Below, piece after piece: positions 15,542-28,420 of a stretch of DNA of 34,405 nucleotides. Origin of the DNA: Plantactinospora alkalitolerans (GTDB lineage Bacteria > Actinomycetota > Actinomycetes > Mycobacteriales > Micromonosporaceae); contig NZ_JADPUN010000184.1 of NCBI RefSeq assembly GCF_015690345.1, forward strand, positions 1 through 34,405. Reading direction: 5' to 3'. The notes beneath the pieces are model-generated. The model did not search any database. It was not told the origin of the DNA and saw nothing but the letters and a program-made list of their open reading frames with translations. Positions within the stretch are counted from its first letter, which is position 1, and each line of letters opens with the position of its first letter. Made by a program: the position numbers and the translations under genes.

Positions 15542-15559
15542 AACGCCGGCGGGGCGGCG
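15527..15559. terminator. 15-bp perfect GC hairpin, probable terminator
   Basis: CGCCGCCCCGCCGGC (15527-15541) and its exact complement (15545-15559) flank a 3-nt AAC loop. All 15 pairs are G-C. It lies about 110 nt beyond the sigma-factor stop in that gene's direction. Actinobacterial intrinsic terminators often lack a U-tract, so this is a good candidate. Because it marks the break of the O-methyltransferase remnant, it might instead be a rearrangement scar. Confidence 0.55.
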
Positions 15560-15666
15560 GTGTTCGCGTTGTCGAGTTGGTGTTCAGCCGGTCGGGGTCT
15601 CATTCCCGGTGACTTCGGTGACGGCGGCCCGCGCGCTCGACTCGTCGACGATGGGGACATGTGTGA

Positions 15667-16674
15667 TCACAGTGTCGGGGGCAGGTCCAACCATGGTGCG
15701 TCGGTGGCGTCGAATCCGGTGAGTTCGGCAATCTTTCCGTCGACGATGTGCAGGACCGCGATGGCAAATAGCCGGTACTCCGGGTCGTCGGGGGTGCGGA
15801 GGTACAGCGCGGCGGCGGGCATGCGGTTGACGGTCGTGGTGATACAGCGCCAGTCGTCGTGGCCGCGCTGGAAGAGCCCACCGGAGACCCAGCCGTCCAC
15901 CGCGTCCTTGGCCGTGATGACCGAGGTGCCCGCCTCGGGCAGCATCGCGAAGCGCAGGTCGTCGCGCAGCAGGGACATCAGCCCGTCGAGGTCGTTGCGC
16001 TCATGGGCGTCGATATACGACTTCACCACGGCGCGCTCGTCGTTCGACAGCTCGTGGGTGGCGGGGCTCCGCCAGTCGAGGCGGCGGTCCGGCAGCTGCT
16101 CGCGCATCGTCACGCGCGCCCGCTGCAGTGCGCTGGTCACCGATGCGACGGTCAGCTCGAGGGCGTCGACGGCCTTCGACGCCGGCCAGCCGAGGACGTC
16201 GCGCAGGATGAACACCGCTCGCTGCCGCGGCGGCAGGTGCTGGACGGCGACGATGAACGCCAGCTCGATCGTCTCCCGCGCCACCACCGATTCCTGCGGG
16301 TCCTCCGGGAGCATCCGGTCCGGGTAGGGCTGCAGGTACAGCACCTCGGAGCCGACGTCCGCCAGCTCGGACGGTACGGGTGTGCGGTCGTTGCGCTTCT
16401 CCAGGAAGTCGAGGCAGGCGTTCGTCGCGATCCGGTACAGCCAGGTCCGCAGGGCCGCGTGGCCCTTGAACGACTCTCGCTTGTTCCACGCTCGCAGGAA
16501 CGTCTCCTGCGTCATGTCCTGGGCATCCTCGTAATTCGCGAGCATCCGGTAGCAGTGCACCTGCAACTCACGCCGGTGACGCTCCGTGATTTGTGCGAAC
16601 CGCGCCGTGTCGCCTGAGCGGACCGCCGCGATGAACCTGGCCCCGTCGGCGCCCGGCTGTCTGGCATCGGTCAT
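15667..16674 (-). CDS. ECF-type RNA polymerase sigma factor with C-terminal SnoaL-like domain
   Basis: A 335-residue protein. Sigma region 2 spans about 25-92 (CYRMLANYEDAQDMTQETFLRAW, then RTWLYRIATNACLDFL) and region 4 about 140-193 (LPPRQRAVFILRDVLGW, then VTSALQRAR). A C-terminal domain of some 120 residues (about 213-335) resembles SnoaL/NTF2-like folds, as in ECF41- or SigG-type factors, where the extension modulates sigma activity in place of an anti-sigma protein. The exact ECF group is uncertain. The ATG at 16674 is chosen over the GTG at 16692 because GGAAGGA lies 9-10 nt before it and would otherwise be inside the coding region. No anti-sigma gene is adjacent. Confidence 0.93.
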   Translation of the reverse strand: MTDARQPGADGARFIAAVRSGDTARFAQITERHRRELQVHCYRMLANYEDAQDMTQETFLRAWNKRESFKGHAALRTWLYRIATNACLDFLEKRNDRTPVPSELADVGSEVLYLQPYPDRMLPEDPQESVVARETIELAFIVAVQHLPPRQRAVFILRDVLGWPASKAVDALELTVASVTSALQRARVTMREQLPDRRLDWRSPATHELSNDERAVVKSYIDAHERNDLDGLMSLLRDDLRFAMLPEAGTSVITAKDAVDGWVSGGLFQRGHDDWRCITTTVNRMPAAALYLRTPDDPEYRLFAIAVLHIVDGKIAELTGFDATDAPWLDLPPTL

Positions 16675-17031
16675 GGTCACCAATCCTTCCACCGGTGCGA
16701 GAAGCTAACAGAACTGACGACGTGGCGGAGGATTTCTGATCGGTGAAGCCGCTGACGCCGGGCCATTCGCCAGGTAGGCCGGTCGGGTCGATCCATCCGG
16801 GACGTGCTCCTGGTCGGGCACACCCTCGATGTCGAGGTGGGGCCAGCACGTGGCTAAGCGTTGTTTTTCGGCGCCTGCTACTCGGAGGCCGTCTGGTGAG
16901 GAGCTCCCGCGTACGGCACCGAAGGCTGGTTCAGTTCACATCACCGAGCTGATGGGCAGGCTGAAGGTCGACCACCCGGAGCAGTACCAGAAGCTTCTCG
17001 ACCAGGCGTCGTCCGTGCTCCCCGCGACCTG
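16675..17031. other. Intergenic region, possible gene remnant at its right end
   Basis: About 360 nt upstream of the sigma factor gene, so it holds that promoter. A short frame ending at 17032 (with a HITELMGRLKVDHPEQYQKL-like stretch) has plausible protein character but no usable start, and may be the tail of a broken gene next to the transposase remnant. Confidence 0.4.
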
Positions 17032-17213
17032 ATGGCATCGGCGTACGCCATGTTCCGGAGCTGGCAGCGCGACGGTACCTGGCAGCAGGTCCTCACCGCG
17101 TTGCAGGCCCGTGCCGACGCAGCCGGCAGGATCACCTGGGGCGTGTCCTCACCGTCCGCTACGAAGCCACCGTCCACCTCGCCGCCATCAACGAATGGCT
17201 CCGACCGATTTGA
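17032..17213 (+). pseudogene. IS5-type transposase remnant with internal deletion
   Basis: The first part reads MFRSWQRDGTWQQVLTALQ and ARADAAGRITW, the N-terminal region typical of actinobacterial IS5-family transposases just before the first catalytic Asp. It then jumps, in another frame from 17142, to LTVRYEATVHLAAINEWLRP and a stop at 17213, which looks like the extreme C-terminus of such a transposase. The whole catalytic core is missing, so an internal deletion has left only the two ends. No terminal inverted repeats were identified. Confidence 0.7.
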
Positions 17214-17362
17214 TCCAACCCTGAGAGCCAGCATCGCAGTCGGCGATAGGGGCGGGGGTGAGAAGGTCCCGACGGGGGGATTGCCGCGATCCAGTCTGTC
17301 GCCGAGGTGGCGGCTCTGCGACCGGCCACCGGATGAGGTGGTAACATCGGGTGGCCGCAGGT

Positions 17363-18346
17363 TTACCACTCGTCCTCGGGCCGGTACATTTCCCGCCTCT
17401 GCTCGTCTGCGCGCGCAACAAGTTGATGACGGGGCAGATGATCCTGCGCCTGCCACCATTCCAAGGTGAAGCGGACCTCGCCCGCATTGACAACGAGCGG
17501 ACCACGCTCGATCGGACGGAAGTACGTGTAGGGAACGCCCTGGCGGGCCAGAACCTTGTCCGGCGCCAGATTGGTGAGGACGCCATCGAGGGTGCCGTAG
17601 ACGTGGCGGACATCCAATGCAGTGATGTCACGAATCGGAATCAGAACCAGGGGCCAGAGGTCGGCATCGTCGGCATCATCAACATCATCTGGAAGGGGCA
17701 ACGGATCCTCAATCAGAGCCCGCACCACCCAGGCAGCCTCCCCGGTGGCCCGGCAAACCTCCTCCAGCGGCAGGCCCGCCCCAGCCGCGGCGACGGCGAG
17801 GCGCTCTGCCCGGCTGCGTCCGCGGGCATAATCCTTCGCCCGGGCCACGTCCGCTGCCCGACGAAGCCAGTAGGCACGATCGTCCTCGCCTGGCCCCAAG
17901 TCACCGAGACGAGGCGAAGCACGCCAGAGCCCTTCCGGGGGTGGGTCACCGAGATGATTCCAGCAACGACTCCCAGGGCCCGCCGGGGCAGTGTTGGGGC
18001 ACCAACTGTGCCCGCACATCTCGACCACCCGCTGAGTACCGAGTTCGGGCACGAAGACCGTACATGCACGAAGGCGCGGGCCATGGTCGTCGATGGCGGT
18101 GAAGTAACGGATCCGGTCGCCCTGATCAGCCCGCTCGACCTGAAACGTCTTCAGCTCCCAGGCCGTGATGACATGGGTGGCGATCGCAATCGCAAGCGCG
18201 GGAAACGGCCGGAACGGGCGAGAAGCTCTCTCGTCCAGGGTCGGGATCTCCGCAATGGGCCTACGCGAATCGTCCTCGCCCAGATGACGTATCGCGGACG
18301 CAAGAAGTTGAGCGGCATCGACGAGGGCGGGGTCACCCGCGGTCAT
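17363..18346 (-). CDS. Conserved-looking protein of unknown function, 327 aa
   Basis: I do not recognise this family. The protein is soluble, without signal or membrane segments. Visible features are a Cys/His cluster (CGHSWCPN, then SRCWNH) spaced like a small zinc-binding knuckle near residues 110-131, a basic helix AKDYARGRSRAERLAVAAAGAGLPLEEVCRATG that resembles a helix-turn-helix (about 168-205), and an acidic run DDVDDADDADL near 223. Third-position GC and composition look like genuine coding sequence. GGAGAGG lies 2 nt before the ATG, unusually close. It stands alone between two mobile-element remnants. A DNA-associated or accessory island function is possible but unproven. Confidence 0.7.
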   Translation of the reverse strand: MTAGDPALVDAAQLLASAIRHLGEDDSRRPIAEIPTLDERASRPFRPFPALAIAIATHVITAWELKTFQVERADQGDRIRYFTAIDDHGPRLRACTVFVPELGTQRVVEMCGHSWCPNTAPAGPGSRCWNHLGDPPPEGLWRASPRLGDLGPGEDDRAYWLRRAADVARAKDYARGRSRAERLAVAAAGAGLPLEEVCRATGEAAWVVRALIEDPLPLPDDVDDADDADLWPLVLIPIRDITALDVRHVYGTLDGVLTNLAPDKVLARQGVPYTYFRPIERGPLVVNAGEVRFTLEWWQAQDHLPRHQLVARADEQRREMYRPEDEW

Positions 18347-18404
18347 GACCTCTCCATTGCGCTAGGTGTCCCACTTCAACGCTCGCTCCGCCTGCGTTCA
18401 CTGT

Positions 18405-18860
18405 CTACCCGAGCAGACCGACCAGCGACGCCGTCAGAGTAACGATCACTCGCGTGGAAGGCCGCTCAATATCGGGATCAGACGCTGCACCCGCCAACTT
18501 TGATCGGGGCCCTAGCTGGCGGCGTCGGGTTGCGGTGCCCCGGCAGAGGGTGGACCGGCCGACGCCGGGGTGGGCGGAGAGGGCGGTCACCGACTCGCCC
18601 CGGGTTTGGCGGCCGGGGGCGACGTCGAGCTGGTCGGCGATGGTCGCGCCGTTGGGGCGGTGGACGCCGGCGCACACGCTGGTGAGGATCTCCAGGAGAA
18701 TGCCGCGGGCGTGTAGCTCGTCTTCGAGGAACACCAGCAGTTCCTTCATGGAGCGGGCGACCCGGTCCGGCTTGTAGATCACCAAGGTGTCGCCGGGCTG
18801 GAGCCGGTCGAGGGTGGCGCGCAGTTCCGGCCGGTCGCCGCGCGTGCTGGCGGTCTCCAC
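18405..18860 (-). pseudogene. Truncated serine recombinase (resolvase/invertase family)
   Basis: The frame begins with ETASTRGDRPELRATLDRLQPGD, then TLVIYKPDRVARSMKELL, matching the second half of the resolvase catalytic domain. The N-terminal 40 or so residues with the catalytic Ser are absent. After IADQLDVAP the long E helix is missing, and the sequence jumps to RQTRGESVTALSAHPGVGRSTL, which corresponds to the C-terminal DNA-binding HTH. It therefore has a 5' truncation plus an internal deletion, and recombinase activity is not expected. Unrelated codons follow to the stop. Confidence 0.75.
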
Positions 18861-19124
18861 TACCTCAGTTGCGGGACGGGTTTCGGGACCCGCCGACCCT
18901 GGTCAGACGCCGGTGGCCGCGACCCGCTGTCGACCGTCCGGAAACGACAATTACCGAGACACCCCGGCTCGGGAAGACATCAGCGGCCGGCGCCTGCGGT
19001 CCGCCGGGCCGCAGTGCCCGGAGTTCAGGACCGCGGGGCTGAAGCCCGCGATGCTGGAGGCGGCCGATGCCGTGAAGCCGTACCGGCCGCGTGCCGCTCC
19101 CGTAGCGCGGCCCTGCAAGCGGGC
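18861..19124. other. Intergenic region upstream of the TmrB-like gene
   Basis: About 265 nt with no supported gene. It includes several short GC dyads but no clear operator. The leaderless promoter of the following gene lies at its right end. Confidence 0.4.
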
Positions 19125-19130
19125 TAGCAT
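19125..19130 (+). promoter_or_regulatory. Probable -10 box of the leaderless TmrB-like gene
   Basis: TAGCAT (TANNNT) ends 8 nt before the ATG, and there is no Shine-Dalgarno sequence in between, so transcription probably begins at or next to the start codon. No clear -35 is visible. Confidence 0.45.
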
Positions 19131-19138
19131 CGGGTCCC

Positions 19139-19678
19139 ATGATCGTTTGGCTCAACGGCACGCACGGTGCCGGCAAGACCACTACGAGCGCGCTCGTGCA
19201 GCAACTGATTCCGGACTCTCGGGTTCTCGACGCCGAGAAGGTCGGCGAGACACTCATGGACATCACGCCGGGCCTGCCGGAAACGGACAACTTCCAGCAC
19301 TGGCCGCCGTGGCGACAACTCGTCGTCGAGACCGCCCACCGCGTACTCAGCTACACCGGCGGCACTCTGGTGATGCCCATGACCGTCCTGGTCGAGCAGT
19401 ACTGGCGCGAGATCAGCACGGGCCTCGCCGGGCATGCCATCCCGGTACGACATTTCGTCCTCCACGCCGACCATGCCACTCTCCTCGGGCGCATCGAGGC
19501 CGAGCACGCCGTCCCCTCCCCGTTCCGTCTCAAGTACCTCGATCCCTACGCCGAGGCGGCCCGCACGTGGCTCCACGACGAGGCCGAGGTCGTCGACACC
19601 ACGCATCTCACACCCGCCCAGGCCGCCCGGCAGATCGCAGACGCCGTCGGTTCGGCAGGACTCCGAGCGGGACCCTGA
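19139..19678 (+). CDS. TmrB-like P-loop ATP-binding protein
   Basis: A 179-residue P-loop protein. It begins IVWLNGTHGAGKTTTSALVQ with Walker A GTHGAGKT at residues 7-14, continues with DAEKVGETL, FQHWPPWRQLV and LVMPMTVLVEQYW, and ends with a kinase-lid-like region. This layout (INGxxGxGKT at the extreme N-terminus, DPEK, FQxxPLWR, VPMT) is that of TmrB, the Bacillus tunicamycin-resistance protein, and of many TmrB-like AAA/kinase proteins in actinomycetes. Drug resistance is a family precedent, not proven here. It could also be a small-molecule kinase. It is convergent with the Rox-like gene. Confidence 0.8.
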   Translation: MIVWLNGTHGAGKTTTSALVQQLIPDSRVLDAEKVGETLMDITPGLPETDNFQHWPPWRQLVVETAHRVLSYTGGTLVMPMTVLVEQYWREISTGLAGHAIPVRHFVLHADHATLLGRIEAEHAVPSPFRLKYLDPYAEAARTWLHDEAEVVDTTHLTPAQAARQIADAVGSAGLRAGP

Positions 19679-19771
19679 TATCCGGCTGTGACGCGGGCAG
19701 GATCCCGGCCCGGCCCGGCACACGCGCCGACGGAGACGGCAGGTGGCGAGTCGGACCGGATCCGCATTCCT

Positions 19772-19791
19772 CTTCGGTTGCTCGGCCGAAG
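19772..19791. terminator. Small hairpin between convergent genes
   Basis: CTTCGG (19772-19777) and CCGAAG (19786-19791) form a 6-bp stem with an 8-nt loop, immediately next to the stop of the Rox-like gene and downstream of the TmrB-like gene. It could terminate transcripts from either side. No T-run. Confidence 0.35.
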
Positions 19792-21445
<1,654 letters not shown>

Positions 21446-21480
21446 GGGTCTCACCTCCTCGGGCGATGTCGCGGTCGACT

Positions 21481-21512
21481 GCAAGCTACAAGCCCCAACA
21501 TCATCCCGTCCA
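21481..21512 (-). promoter_or_regulatory. Candidate rox promoter with a RAE-like element
   Basis: On the minus strand TGGACG (21512-21507), an 18-bp spacer and TAGCTT (21488-21483) form a fair sigma-70-like promoter that would start just upstream of the leader ORF. The sequence GGGGCTTGTAGCTTGC (21496-21481) covers the spacer end and -10. Rifamycin-inactivating genes in actinomycetes are known to carry a conserved rifamycin-associated element (RAE). I cannot reproduce its consensus reliably, so the RAE identity is a guess. Confidence 0.4.
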
Positions 21513-21960
21513 GTCCTTTCCAGCCACGTGATCGCGACTCGAACGGGCCCGTGTCGTTGCAGGGCGAATCCCGGCGTGGCGGCCGGGCTGGTCATGGTCG
21601 ACGGTCTGATCCTGGGTGCCAGCGCTGTCGGAGGCTCGTGGGTGCTGACCCGCACCGACTCAAGAGGATGTGAGCGGCTCAAGAGGATTTGACTGGTGTC
21701 AGCGGCTTTGACTGGCGTCGCCGATGCCTCCGTCGAGGCTGTCAGCAACCGGTTCGTCCTCTGCCGCGTCCATCGACGAGATCGCCCGGTTCATCCTCGA
21801 CCCCGACGGGAGACACACGTCGTCGACCCGATGGTCACCGGTGCCGTCGGGTACGCGACCGTCGCGGGCTGACAGAAACCGGGCGGGCCGTCGCCCCGAC
21901 GATCGCCTGCCCTCCCCGACCCAGGACCGTCCGTATCCGAGTAGATGCCGCCTGGTCGCT
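21513..21960. other. Intergenic region between rox and the carboxylase gene
   Basis: About 450 nt without a supported gene. Open frames are Arg/Ser-rich shadows on both strands. It contains the direct repeats at 21659-21692. Confidence 0.45.
21659..21692 (+). repeat. Direct repeat CTCAAGAGGAT(G/T)TGA
   Basis: The 15-mer occurs at 21659-21673 and 21678-21692 with one mismatch (19-bp period). A shortened relative (AGCGGCTTTGACTGG) follows at about 21701. It may be an operator array or a mobile-element end. Confidence 0.45.
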
Positions 21961-21998
21961 TTTGTGGGGTTCCCCCTAGAAACCTTTGTAGGGTTCCC
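21961..21998 (+). promoter_or_regulatory. Direct repeat TTTGT(G/A)GGGTTCCC upstream of the carboxylase
   Basis: Two 14-bp copies, at 21961-21974 and 21985-21998, differ at one base and are 24 bp apart, 139 nt before the carboxylase start. Tandem sites in the promoter region suggest binding of an activator or repressor. No matching known motif comes to mind. Confidence 0.45.
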
Positions 21999-22076
21999 AC
22001 AACTCAGCGGCTCAGGGGCGTGCGATGCGGAACATGGCGTAGCCGGCCGTGATCCAGGAGGGTGTAGGTAGGTGCA

Positions 22077-22104
22077 GGCGACGGTCCGGGACCCGGACGT
22101 CGCC
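22077..22104 (+). terminator. Strong stem-loop in the carboxylase leader
   Basis: GGCGAC-G-GTCCGGG-A-CCCGGAC-GTCGCC gives 13 base pairs with one bulged G, although the tip must open slightly, and is followed by TTTCGT. It ends 32 nt before the carboxylase start. It looks like an intrinsic terminator placed inside a leader, so attenuation is possible, but it could also end upstream read-through. Confidence 0.45.
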
Positions 22105-22136
22105 TTTCGTGCGTGTGTACTCGGGAGGCTCAGTCG

Positions 22137-27638
<5,502 letters not shown>

Positions 27639-27717
27639 CGCGCCGGGGTACGGAAGGTGCGTGGGACCGGCGGCAAATTGGTTAGCGACGCCGGTCCCGG
27701 GATGCGATTGTTGCCGG

Positions 27718-28335
27718 ATGCCCCAACCGGTTCTGCGCACCGCCCGCCTGCTGATGGTCCCACTTGCCGACAGGCACCTCGAGCTGGAAGTCCAGCTCGA
27801 CTCCGATCCGGAGGTGCTTCGCTACATCAGCGGCCGGGCGCGCGCCAGGGACGAGGTGGTCGCATCCCATGCGCAGCGGATGGCCCAGGCAGGCAAGGTG
27901 GACGGCCTGGGTTTCTGGATGGCGTTCGGGTCCGATGGCGGCGCGGCTGGCTCGACGTCGCCGGCGCGGGAGGACGAGGGCGAGTTCGTTGGGCTCATGA
28001 TGCTTCCGCCGGCGCACGGCCCCGACCAACCTGACGACCCCACCGTCACCGACCTGGGCTACCGCCTCGTCCGCCGGTACTGGCGGAAGGGCCTGGCCAG
28101 CGAGGCATCCCGGGCCCTGCTACGGCACGCCTTCGACACCGTCGGGCAGAGCCGGGTGATCGCCCAGACGATGGCGGTGAACACCGGGTCCCGCGGCGTG
28201 ATGGCGGCCATCGGCATGCGGTACGCGCGCACGTACTTTCCTTCCTTCGACGACCCGCTGCCGGGGGCGGAGCTGGGCGAGGTCGAGTACGAGATGACCC
28301 GCGGGATGTGGGAGGCGTCTCGTGGCGCTCGCTGA
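27718..28335 (+). CDS. GNAT-family N-acetyltransferase (RimJ/RimL type)
   Basis: A 205-residue acetyltransferase starting at ATG (MPQPVLRTARLLMVPL). It has the RimJ-like opening LRTARLLMVPLADRHLE, a central strand GEFVGLMMLP, and the acetyl-CoA-binding motif A around LGYRLVRRYWRKGLASEASRALLRHAF (about 110-137), followed by NTGSRGVMAAIGMRYARTY, the typical substrate/CoA tail. RimJ/RimL-type enzymes acetylate protein N-termini or small amines, including antibiotics. The target cannot be inferred. It follows the carboxylase by 79 nt on the same strand and could be read through. Confidence 0.88.
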   Translation: MPQPVLRTARLLMVPLADRHLELEVQLDSDPEVLRYISGRARARDEVVASHAQRMAQAGKVDGLGFWMAFGSDGGAAGSTSPAREDEGEFVGLMMLPPAHGPDQPDDPTVTDLGYRLVRRYWRKGLASEASRALLRHAFDTVGQSRVIAQTMAVNTGSRGVMAAIGMRYARTYFPSFDDPLPGAELGEVEYEMTRGMWEASRGAR

Positions 28336-28420
28336 GGCACGGTCGCGCCGCCGCGGACCGGAGTTGCGGTGACCGGGTGCCCCCGGCAAGGCGTACCGGG
28401 CGTTCGGCCGGCGTTCGGCG

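Noticed and set aside
15594-15702. Short minus-strand frame (MVGPAPDTVITHVPIVDE...) overlapping the sigma-factor 3' end
   Set aside because: It reads plausibly but overlaps the sigma gene by about 36 nt, lacks a ribosome-binding site and resembles nothing known; too weak to list as a gene.
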